Assembly: GCA_963837345.1 (NCBI GenBank)
Contig: CAWIMX010000001.1
Coordinates: 248,001 to 312,000 of the forward strand
Origin: CAWIMX01 sp963837345
GTDB lineage: Bacteria > Acidobacteriota > Vicinamibacteria > Vicinamibacterales > CAVVIG01
Direction: 5' to 3'
Length of the DNA: 64,000 bases
Shown: positions 57,234 to 64,000 of the stretch, piece by piece
Layout of the letters: each line of letters opens with the position of its first letter
Numbering within the stretch: position 1 is the first letter of the stretch
Notes under the pieces: model-generated
The model's input: only the letters and a program-made list of their open reading frames with translations
The model's database searches: none
Told to the model about the DNA's origin: nothing
Position numbers and translations under genes: made by a program

Positions 57234-58178
57234 ATGCGCAACCCGATTCTCGCCGGTCGATCCGCCTTCGCCGCCGTGCTCGTGGTCGTCGCAGCCGGCA
57301 CCGCGGCTGCGCAAACAGGCAGGGCGAGCGGCATCGTGAAGGATGAGACGGGGGAGCCCATCAAGGCCGCGACCGTGCGCGCCGAGAATCCGGTGGGCGA
57401 GCCGAAGAGCTTCACGTCCAGCACGGATGCCAAGGGACGCTTCAACGTCATCGGCCTGCGCCCCGGGAACTGGACGTTCACGGCCGAGGCGCCGGGCTAC
57501 GATTCGCAGGCCGCCAGCCTGCGTGTCCAGGCGCAGGGGATGCCCACGCAGCCGCTGCTCTTCACCCTGGCCAAGACGTTCGGCGGCCCCGTGACGGCGC
57601 TCGGATCGGTCGCGCCGAAGGACCTTCAGGCGGCACTGGCGGAGGCCGATCAGTTGTTCAACCGCCAGCAGTGGGACGAGGCGTTGTCGGCCTATCAGGA
57701 CATCCTGTCGCGAACGCCGGCGCTGTCGGCCATCAACCTGCAGATCGCCGCGATCTACCGCGAGCAGGGGCGCGGCGAGGCGGCCATGGAGGCGTATCAG
57801 TCGGTGCTCGCTGCGGACAAGTCGAACAGCAAGGCGCTCGTCGGTCTCGCCAGGCTGCGCCTCGAACGCGGCGACGTGGACGCGGCCGAAGCGCCGCTGC
57901 TCGACGTGGCGAGGAACACGTCCGACCGCGAGGTGCTGTACGCGCTCGGCGACATCCGCGCGTCACAAGGCGACACGACCGGGGCTGCCGAATGGTACCG
58001 GCGCGCCGCGGAGGCCGACCCGCATTGGGGCAAGCCGGTCTACCAGCTGGGCCGCCTGGCGATGGATGGAGGGAATCGGTCGGAGGCGCTCGCCCTGATG
58101 AAGCAGGTGCTCGACGCGGATCCCCTATCGCCTGAAGCCGGGCAGGCGAAGGCGGTGCTGTCGGAACTGCAGCCCTGA
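57234..58178 (+). CDS. Secreted protein with carboxypeptidase-regulatory-like domain and TPRs
   Basis: A 314-residue protein: signal peptide (residues 1-26, AFAAVLVVVAAGTAAA), a beta-sandwich CarboxypepD_reg-like domain (ASGIVKDETGEPIKAATVRAENP ... GLRPGNWTFTAEAPGY), and three to four TPR repeats (LFNRQQWDEALSAYQDILS, AIYREQGRGEAAMEAYQSVL, GDTTGAAEWYRRAAE). Probably periplasmic; it may assist envelope assembly. It starts the gene row with the sulfatase-like protein. Confidence 0.82.
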   Translation: MRNPILAGRSAFAAVLVVVAAGTAAAQTGRASGIVKDETGEPIKAATVRAENPVGEPKSFTSSTDAKGRFNVIGLRPGNWTFTAEAPGYDSQAASLRVQAQGMPTQPLLFTLAKTFGGPVTALGSVAPKDLQAALAEADQLFNRQQWDEALSAYQDILSRTPALSAINLQIAAIYREQGRGEAAMEAYQSVLAADKSNSKALVGLARLRLERGDVDAAEAPLLDVARNTSDREVLYALGDIRASQGDTTGAAEWYRRAAEADPHWGKPVYQLGRLAMDGGNRSEALALMKQVLDADPLSPEAGQAKAVLSELQP

Positions 58179-58195
58179 TTGACGCTGGCACGGCC

Positions 58196-60250
58196 GTGGC
58201 CCGCCCTGTCCGCTCCACGTTCATTCTCGCACTCGTCACGCTGGCGACCGCCCTGGCCGCCGTCGGCGGGTGGCAGTTCGCGCGCGCTTCGGCGCCGGTC
58301 AGCGGCCCCATCATTCTCATTTCGATCGAGGCGCTGCGCGCCGATCACCTCTCGGCCTACGGATACGCCCACGGCTCCACGCCGGCCATCGACGCGCTCG
58401 CCTCCGACGGCATCGTCTTCGAGCATGCGTACGCGCACGCGCCGCAGACGCTGCCCTCCCACGCGTCGCTCTTCACCGGGCGCCTGCCCTTCGAGACGGG
58501 CGTCCGCGACGATGTCGGATTCCACATGGACGCGGACGAACGACCGCTTGCCGAGCTGCTTCGGGAGCGCGGGTTCGCGACCGGCGGCGTCGTGTCGACG
58601 TTCCTGCTCCGGCCCGCGACCGGCATCAGCCGGGGCTTCGAGTTCTACGACGCCGACATGCCGGCCGGACAAATCGGCTCACCGTTGGACCGGATTGAAC
58701 GCGACGGCGCGACCTCCGAAGCCATTGCGGAGCGGTGGCTCGAATCGCAGGATTCCTCCCGCGTCTTCCTGTTCCTGCAGCTGAACGAGCCGCACGCGCC
58801 CTACGATCCGCCGGAGCGGTTCAACGCGCTCGCGCCGTACGACGGCGAGATCGCCTATGCCGACGAAATCGTCGGCCGTCTGGTGCGATGGCTCAAGACG
58901 CACCAGCTCTACGACCGTTCGACCATCCTGCTCGTCGCCGATCACGGCGAAGGTCTCGGCGAGCACGGGGAGAGCGAGCACGGCCTCTTCCTCTACGACG
59001 AGGACATCCGCGTCCCCTTCATCGTCAAGCCGGCCAGTGGCGAGGGCGCCGGACGCCGCGTCGCCGGGGTCGTTCAGCTCGCCGATGTCACGCCCACGAT
59101 TCTCGATCTCGCGAAGGCGCCGATTCCCGGTGCCCTGCGCGGCTGGTCACTCGAACCCGTGCTCGACGACGACGGCACCGTGCCCGACCGCGTCGTCTAC
59201 GCCGAGGCCGACTACGGCCGCACGTTCTTCGGCTGGAGCGCGATCGCCTCGCTCACCGACGGACATCGGCAGTACATCCGCGCGCCGCGCGAAGAATTGT
59301 ACGATCTCACCTCCGACCCGCGCGAAGAACGTAATCTTGCCGAATCCGCCGAACTCGAGGACCGGCGGCGCGAGCTCGACGCGCTCGTCGAGAACGCGCC
59401 ACCCCTCCGTCCCGAGGGTCGGTCCGAAGAGACCAACCCGCTGTTCGTCGCGAGTTATGGCCACACCAGGCTCCTCGCGCCTGCCGATCCAACCGATGAC
59501 CGCGACCCCGTGGATCCCAAAGACGCCGTGTCGATCCTCGAGCGCTACCGTGTCGCGATGAATCGGGCGACGGAGCGGCAATGGGCGGCCGGACTGGACG
59601 CCCTCGAACGGCTGCTGCGGACCAGCGCCGCGCAGCCCAACGTCCTGAACGATCTCGTGTCGATCGCGGCGCGGGCGGGCCAACCCGACCGCGCGCTGGC
59701 GGCCTCGGATCGGCTCGCGGCGCTCGTGCCCACCGACGCCGGCGCTTTGTTGCGTGGCGCGCAGCTGCTGCTCGCGGCGGGCCGTCTCGAGGATGCCCGC
59801 AACCGCGCGAATGCGGCGCTCGAGGGTGCGGACGAGGATCGGCGAGTCGCCTGGCGCGCACATGTGCTCCTCGCCGACATCGCGCTCGCCGGCGACGATG
59901 CCGACCTGGCGCGTCGGGAAGCCGCCCTGGCGGACGAGGCGGAGCCGGGAACGCCGATCGCGCAGCTCGTCGACGCGCGCCGCCTCGTCGCGGAGGGGCG
60001 TGACGAAGAGGCCGCCGCCGTGCTGGGGCGCGCGCTCGCCGCGGCCCGCGACGGCGACCGCCCGCTGCCCGGGCTGCACGCCCTCGCGGGCGAGACGTTC
60101 GCGCGGCTGCAGCAGCACGACCGGGCCAAGACGGAGCTCGTCGAGGAGCTTCACCAATTTCCCGAGAACGCCAGGGCGCGCAAGGCGCTGGCCGCTCTGT
60201 ACGCGGCGGCTGATGCCCCCGCGCCGGCGTCCCTTCCCTCGCACCAGTGA
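58196..60250 (+). CDS. Sulfatase/alkaline-phosphatase-superfamily protein with TPR tail
   Basis: A 684-residue protein with an N-terminal anchor helix (FILALVTLATALAAVGG). The sulfatase fold follows: ILISIEALRADHLSAYGY, HAPQTLPSHASLFTGRLP, LQLNEPHAPYDPP and LLVADHGEGLGEHGESEHGLFLYDEDIRVPFIVKP. The nucleophile position of true sulfatases (Cys/Ser of C-x-P-S-R) is Thr85, so formylglycine conversion cannot apply; a phosphate-transfer or lipid-linked role is more likely. The last 200 residues are Ala-rich TPR-like helices. Start GTG 58196. Confidence 0.82.
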   Translation: MARPVRSTFILALVTLATALAAVGGWQFARASAPVSGPIILISIEALRADHLSAYGYAHGSTPAIDALASDGIVFEHAYAHAPQTLPSHASLFTGRLPFETGVRDDVGFHMDADERPLAELLRERGFATGGVVSTFLLRPATGISRGFEFYDADMPAGQIGSPLDRIERDGATSEAIAERWLESQDSSRVFLFLQLNEPHAPYDPPERFNALAPYDGEIAYADEIVGRLVRWLKTHQLYDRSTILLVADHGEGLGEHGESEHGLFLYDEDIRVPFIVKPASGEGAGRRVAGVVQLADVTPTILDLAKAPIPGALRGWSLEPVLDDDGTVPDRVVYAEADYGRTFFGWSAIASLTDGHRQYIRAPREELYDLTSDPREERNLAESAELEDRRRELDALVENAPPLRPEGRSEETNPLFVASYGHTRLLAPADPTDDRDPVDPKDAVSILERYRVAMNRATERQWAAGLDALERLLRTSAAQPNVLNDLVSIAARAGQPDRALAASDRLAALVPTDAGALLRGAQLLLAAGRLEDARNRANAALEGADEDRRVAWRAHVLLADIALAGDDADLARREAALADEAEPGTPIAQLVDARRLVAEGRDEEAAAVLGRALAAARDGDRPLPGLHALAGETFARLQQHDRAKTELVEELHQFPENARARKALAALYAAADAPAPASLPSHQ

Positions 60251-61098
60251 TACGCCTGCCAGCGATGCCCGCGGCGGCCACCGTCCTGGTGCTGACCGCC
60301 GCTGCCAGCGGCGTCGCCCAGCAGGTCGCCGAGAGCCGCCTGATCCTGCTCAGCGTGTCCGACGATCGCGACCGGCCGGTCGTGGATCTCCTGCCCGACG
60401 ATTTCATTGTCCAGGAGGACGGCGAGGCGCGCGAGGTGCTCAATGCCAGGCTGGCCGACTACCCGATCGTGTTGATGGTCGACAACGGGGGCGGAACGCC
60501 CGGGGATTTCGAGCCGCTGCGCGCGGCAGCCCGGCATCTGCTCGATCGCGTGGGACAGCGCCCCGTCGTCGTCGGCCGGATCAGCAATCCGCCGGCGCTG
60601 CTCACGTCGCTCGACGATTCGCGCGACGCGGTACTGGACGCGTTGTCTGGGCTGTCGACGTCGCCCGCGCGCAGCTCGCCTGCGCAGGGCATCATCCGCG
60701 CGGCCCAGATGCTGGCGAACGTGGGTCTCCCCTTCTCGAGCATCGTCGTGCTGTCGAGCGAGGCCAGCGAAACGAGCGAGACGTCGCCCAACGAGCTGGT
60801 CCGCGTGCTCGCCAGCAGCCGGGCGAGCCTGTTCGCTGTCGTGCATCGCCGAGGAATGCGCGATCGAACGAACCTGGATTTTCTCGCCAACCTCGCCGAT
60901 CAGACCGGCGGACAGTACATCCCGATCTACTCGCCTTCGTCATTCGTCCCGGCGGTGGATCGGGTCGCCGACCGGCTGCTGGCGCAGATGCTGGTGGAGT
61001 ACCTGGAGCCGCCCGGCGCCAGGCCCACCGACGAGGTGCGCGTCGGCGTCCGGCTGCCGGGAGCAAGAGTGAGAGGACTGGGGATTACGCCGCGTTGA
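60247..61098 (+). CDS. Secreted VWFA-related protein, degenerate MIDAS
   Basis: A 283-residue relative of the VWA protein at 46897. The signal peptide ends near AASGVAQQ. The beta domain has VVDLLPDDFIVQEDGEAREV. The metal site, DxSxS in active VWA domains, reads VDNGGGT, so metal-dependent binding is unlikely. The GTG start overlaps the stop of the sulfatase-like gene by four bases. Confidence 0.8.
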   Translation: MIRLPAMPAAATVLVLTAAASGVAQQVAESRLILLSVSDDRDRPVVDLLPDDFIVQEDGEAREVLNARLADYPIVLMVDNGGGTPGDFEPLRAAARHLLDRVGQRPVVVGRISNPPALLTSLDDSRDAVLDALSGLSTSPARSSPAQGIIRAAQMLANVGLPFSSIVVLSSEASETSETSPNELVRVLASSRASLFAVVHRRGMRDRTNLDFLANLADQTGGQYIPIYSPSSFVPAVDRVADRLLAQMLVEYLEPPGARPTDEVRVGVRLPGARVRGLGITPR

Positions 61099-61110
61099 CG
61101 GCGCAGCAGG

Positions 61111-61614
61111 CTAGTTCAGGCCGCCCTCGACCTGCCGGATGGCGTCGTTGATGAGGCGCTCGTTGTCGTCCTTCGACAAGTTCCGTTGAATGATCTTCGA
61201 GGCGATCATGACCGAGAGGTCCACGGCTTCGTGACGAATCTGCTGGAGGGCGCGCTGCGTCTCCAGCTGGATCTGGCGCTCGGCATTGCGGACAACGCCC
61301 TCGGCCTCGGCCCTCGCCTTCTGTTTCATGTCCTCGCGCAGCCGATCCGCGTCGGCGCGGCTCTTCACGATGACGGCATCGGCGTCGGCCCGGGCCTTCG
61401 CGATGATCTGCGCCGATTCTTCGTGCAGCCGCTGCAGCTCCTGCCGGGCCTGTGCGACATCGTCGAGCGATTTCCTGATCCCTTCTTGACGCTCCTCGAG
61501 CGCCTGGAGCAGAGGCCGCCACGCGAACTTCGTGAGGAGCGTCAACAGCGCCAGGAACGTCACGATCGTCCAGATGAACAGCCCGGGATCGAGCTGGACC
61601 AGTGGATTGTCCAT
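61111..61614 (-). CDS. atpF: ATP synthase F0 subunit b
   Basis: A 167-residue protein: N-terminal membrane helix LFIWTIVTFLALLTLLTKFAW, then a long charged coiled coil to the C-terminus (stator stalk). The last gene of the F0 operon; no atpH, A, G, D or C follows, as the next gene is on the other strand. Confidence 0.96.
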   Translation of the reverse strand: MDNPLVQLDPGLFIWTIVTFLALLTLLTKFAWRPLLQALEERQEGIRKSLDDVAQARQELQRLHEESAQIIAKARADADAVIVKSRADADRLREDMKQKARAEAEGVVRNAERQIQLETQRALQQIRHEAVDLSVMIASKIIQRNLSKDDNERLINDAIRQVEGGLN

Positions 61615-61639
61615 CGCCGAATCTCCTTCGGATCCGCGC

Positions 61640-61867
61640 CTACCGCGTCAGCAGAATGATCAGGAGCACGAAGACCTCGGCGAGAATCGCAACGCCTTCG
61701 AGCAGGAACAGCGGCAGGTTCACGGCGCCCGTGATCTTGTCGGCCGCGCTCGGCTGTCGCGCGATGCTCTCGGCGGCCGCGGCGGCGAACCTGCCGATGC
61801 CGATGCCCGCGCCGATGACGATCATGCCGAGACCCAGCGGGGCGCCAAAGATGAACAGCTTATCCAT
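61640..61867 (-). CDS. atpE: ATP synthase F0 subunit c
   Basis: A 75-residue two-helix proteolipid. The first helix has the packed glycine run GAGIGIG; the second has Glu57 in PLFLLEGVAILAEV, the ion-binding carboxylate. Neither a Gln in helix one nor a Ser/Thr after the Glu (Na+ signature) is present, so it is proton-coupled. Confidence 0.96.
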   Translation of the reverse strand: MDKLFIFGAPLGLGMIVIGAGIGIGRFAAAAAESIARQPSAADKITGAVNLPLFLLEGVAILAEVFVLLIILLTR

Positions 61868-61898
61868 TTCCGTCAGTCCTCCGGTTAGGTGGAGCGCT

Positions 61899-62825
61899 CT
61901 AATGATGAACGTTGATGGCCATTCCGATGAATACGGCGGTCAGCAGTGTGAAGACATAGGCCTGCACCAGCACCACGATGATTTCGAGCATGGAGATGAG
62001 CGCAGCGAGCGGCACTGACACGGCCACGCCGATGCCGACGCCCAACAGCGCGCTGTGAAACATGTCCGCGAACATGAAGACGAACGAAAGAATGGCCAGG
62101 ATGGCAATATGCCCCCCGGTCATGTTCGCCGCGAGCCGCATCGTCAAGGCGAATGGCTTCACGAACATTCCCATGACTTCGATCGGGATGAGGATCGGGT
62201 AGATCATCGGGCTCATGCCGGGGGGCACCATGTTCTTCCAGTGCGTGATGAACCCGTGCGCCTTGCTGCCGGCGACGATGATCGCAAAGAACGTGATGGT
62301 CGCCAGGGCCGCGGTCACGTTGAAGTTCCCGGTCGCCGTCGGTCCCCCATGCACCAGGTGCTTCAGAAACGACTGATCGCCGGTGTGCAGGACCCAGTGG
62401 TCGAGGAGTCCGACGACGTCGAACACCGGGATGAGCCCGATCGCGTTCGCACAGAGGATGAAGACAAAAAACGTGAGCACGAGCGGGGTCCACGTGTTCA
62501 CCCACTTCCGGCCGACATTCGGCTGCACGATCGAATCGCGCACGTATTCCACGATGAACTCGAGGGCATTCATCGCGCCCGCCGGCACGAAGCGCTCCTG
62601 TCTGAGGTACCGGCGGACCAGCATCGTCGCGACGAGAAACACCAATCCCGCCACGAGCCACAGCATGAAGACGTGCTTCGTCACGGAGAAGTCGATCCCG
62701 AACACTCGGGGCAGCCGGATGAGGGGGTGATCCAGCGGGCTGTTCGAGACGTGTTCGATGATGACCTGGCCGGCGTTGAAGCCTTCCGCGACCGCCTCAG
62801 CGCCTGCGTTCTCTTGACCTACCAT
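61899..62825 (-). CDS. atpB: ATP synthase F0 subunit a
   Basis: A 308-residue membrane protein. The essential arginine is Arg230 in FALTMRLAANMTGGHI. The N-terminus is long, with DFSVTKHVFMLWLVAGLVFL as the first helix. It overlaps the AtpI-like gene by seven bases. Confidence 0.95.
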   Translation of the reverse strand: MVGQENAGAEAVAEGFNAGQVIIEHVSNSPLDHPLIRLPRVFGIDFSVTKHVFMLWLVAGLVFLVATMLVRRYLRQERFVPAGAMNALEFIVEYVRDSIVQPNVGRKWVNTWTPLVLTFFVFILCANAIGLIPVFDVVGLLDHWVLHTGDQSFLKHLVHGGPTATGNFNVTAALATITFFAIIVAGSKAHGFITHWKNMVPPGMSPMIYPILIPIEVMGMFVKPFALTMRLAANMTGGHIAILAILSFVFMFADMFHSALLGVGIGVAVSVPLAALISMLEIIVVLVQAYVFTLLTAVFIGMAINVHH

Positions 62826-63226
62826 CGTGACGATTCTCTGCGTGGGTTATGGTGGCTATCGGCATCGCCCGTCCGGCCGGCAAACAACCGCCTGAGCAGC
62901 AGGGCTTCTCCGAGATACAGCGCGATGAAATATCCCGTAAAGCTGACGGCGAACGGAATCGGCTGGACGGCCGTGCCGCGCAGCACGGCGATCACGTAAA
63001 TCCCGAAGAACAGCACCTTGCCGGCGAACGCGATCGTCATCCGCGCCGTCAGCTTCTCTGGCGTGCGAAGGTACGCCCGCTCGGCCAGCAGCCAGGAGAT
63101 GAGCGCGCCCGCGAGAGGCGCCAGCATCCCGGCCAGGACTGCCCGCGACGCTGAGGCGTCCAGGACGGTCGATGCGGCCAGCCAGGATCCCAGGCTCGCC
63201 GCCGCCATCCACGCCGCCGCTTTCAC
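62819..63226 (-). CDS. atpI: ATP synthase I-like protein (AtpI)
   Basis: A 135-residue, four-helix protein of the ATP synthase subunit I family, which helps c-ring assembly or Mg uptake. GTG start at 63226, overlapping the atpZ stop (GTGA), gives KAAAWMAAASLGSWLAA. Helices: LAGMLAPLAGALISWLLA, MTIAFAGKVLFFGIYVIAVL, and PFAVSFTGYFIALYLGEALLL. Its tail is rich in Asp, His and Arg. Confidence 0.82.
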   Translation of the reverse strand: MKAAAWMAAASLGSWLAASTVLDASASRAVLAGMLAPLAGALISWLLAERAYLRTPEKLTARMTIAFAGKVLFFGIYVIAVLRGTAVQPIPFAVSFTGYFIALYLGEALLLRRLFAGRTGDADSHHNPRRESSRW

Positions 63227-63468
63227 CGGGGCCAGACCGCCTTGGCCAGCTCGTAGAAGCCAATCACCAGCCCCAGCATGAGCCCGGCCAGCATCAGCCA
63301 CGGCGTCGTCCCCAGCCACTGGTCGAGGCCGAACCCGAAGGCCCCGAACAAGACGATGGCCCCGATCAGCGCGTAGCTCGCAGCCGCTGCGGGGCCCGAC
63401 CGACGCACGTTCTCCTGAAACGCTCTCAGGGAACGGGCGAGTGTGTTTCCGTTGTTGTCGTCCGGCAT
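63223..63468 (-). CDS. atpZ: AtpZ/AtpI-family F0F1-ATPase assembly protein
   Basis: An 81-residue protein with two helices (SYALIGAIVLFGAFGFGLDQWLG and LMLAGLMLGLVIGFYELAKAV), typical of the AtpZ family at the start of F0 operons. ATG 63468 is the best start; upstream sequence in the frame is not conserved. Confidence 0.85.
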   Translation of the reverse strand: MPDDNNGNTLARSLRAFQENVRRSGPAAAASYALIGAIVLFGAFGFGLDQWLGTTPWLMLAGLMLGLVIGFYELAKAVWPR

Positions 63469-63641
63469 CGGCGCGGCGCGCGGCGCAAGCGGCCAATCAT
63501 AACAAACTGCACACGCCGCCTTCGTGCCCCGGCCAGGCCGATCAACGCCTGGGCAGTATAGCACGCCTTGTGAAAAACTTCACCAGCCGCCGCGCCGCAC
63601 GACCCGTCCGAAGCGCCGGGCCCCGGTCGCCACGGGCGGCC

Positions 63642-64000
63642 TTAGGGAAGGGTGAGCGTAACACCCACGGCCCCAAGGCTTTGCGCGGAGGCCTGGGCCA
63701 GGTCGAACAGCATCCGCGGGTAGACGCCGAGGACGATCGTCGCCACCATCGCCACGCCAAGGGCGACCGCCAGCGAGGGCGACAGCGTGGGCTCGGATCC
63801 CGCGGTCTCCTTCTTGAGGTACATGAACACGACGACGCGCACGTAGTAGTAGAGCGAGATGGCGCTGTTGAGGACGCCGATCACTGCCAGCCCGTAGTAG
63901 CCCGCGTCGATCGCGGCGCTGAACAGCCAGAACTTGCCCATGAATCCTGCCGTCGGCGGAATGCCCCCGAGCGACAGCATGAACAGCAGCATCGCGAACG
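63642..64000 (-). CDS. nuoN: NADH-quinone oxidoreductase subunit N, C-terminal part
   Basis: The gene runs off the window at its 5' end. About 119 C-terminal residues are visible, with LLFMLSLGGIPPTAGFMGKFWLFSAAIDAGYYGLAVIGVLNSAISLYYYVRVVVFMYL, diagnostic of complex I proton-pumping subunit N. It is last in a nuo operon that extends rightward. The 173 bases to atpZ hold no gene or clear terminator. Confidence 0.93.
   Translation of the reverse strand, partial: FAMLLFMLSLGGIPPTAGFMGKFWLFSAAIDAGYYGLAVIGVLNSAISLYYYVRVVVFMYLKKETAGSEPTLSPSLAVALGVAMVATIVLGVYPRMLFDLAQASAQSLGAVGVTLTLP

Noticed and set aside
1..64000. CRISPR arrays, prophage, insertion sequences, rRNA, replication origin
   Set aside because: No direct-repeat arrays, integrase or transposase genes, ribosomal RNA sequence, or DnaA-box clusters were found on reading the window.

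Overview
The window is 64 kb of very GC-rich, gene-dense bacterial chromosome. The best guess is a member of the Acidobacteriota, perhaps the Vicinamibacteria. This is an inference from gene content: two secreted VWFA-type proteins of the kind common in acidobacteria, a futalosine menaquinone route, caa3-type cytochrome oxidase genes, an ISC iron-sulfur operon and a bacterial deoxyhypusine synthase. There is no rRNA, CRISPR array, prophage or insertion sequence. One tRNA (Glu, CTC) is present. Most genes sit in tight operons with ATGA, GTGA or TGATG overlaps.

Layout. 1-4453 (+): cobalamin uptake and salvage (TonB receptor end, btuD, btuC, btuF, a DUF71/COG2102 ligase and a signal-less BtuF-like protein). 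4450-6397 (-): mqnD, mqnB and a membrane protein. 6492-14531 (-): one sulfur block, cysM-mec-cysO-moeZ followed by iscR-iscS-iscU-hscB-hscA-fdx-iscX, which links sulfur-carrier cysteine synthesis to Fe-S cluster assembly. 14694-17820: a methyltransferase-like membrane protein, an FGE-like protein, a class III CoA-transferase and an orphan. 17824-20626 (-): a divergent PilT-like protein and an orphan. 20647-25737: a DtxR/MntR regulator, a HAD phosphatase, queD and queC, a ROK protein, a DUF5615 protein and deoxyhypusine synthase. 25862-29804 (+): a sigma-54 activator and a large HD-GYP/GAF/GGDEF protein. 29801-32171: a small membrane protein, a flavin reductase, fabI and a zinc-ribbon protein.

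32267-41033 holds a bidirectional arginine regulon: argR-argG-argH leftward and argC-argB-argD-argA-like-argJ-argF rightward from a shared operator region. Then come pxpA with a structured leader or trailer RNA, rmlB-rmlA-rmlC, a stand-alone DGQHR protein, an FTR1 iron permease behind a Fur-like box, a VWA protein, a 28-residue membrane peptide candidate and a proline-racemase-family protein. 49067-53027 (-) is a cytochrome oxidase operon with coxA first and coxB last. 53175-57158 has a membrane protein, the tRNA, a copper-protein-like lipoprotein, ctaA, ctaB and a DUF420 gene. 57234-61098 carries secreted TPR, sulfatase-like and VWA proteins. 61111-63468 (-) is an F0-only ATP synthase operon (atpZ-I-B-E-F), and the window closes inside nuoN.

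The most unusual observation is a set of single-base insertions that break otherwise conserved genes (mec, cysM, the PilT-like gene and probably the lipoprotein gene). Every one sits exactly at a GTAC site. Other points worth a second look are the CysO-like carrier with residues beyond its diglycine, a B12 salvage cluster, an ArgG with both signature motifs altered, a likely structured RNA before pxpA, and a proline-racemase homologue with Arg in place of the first catalytic Cys.
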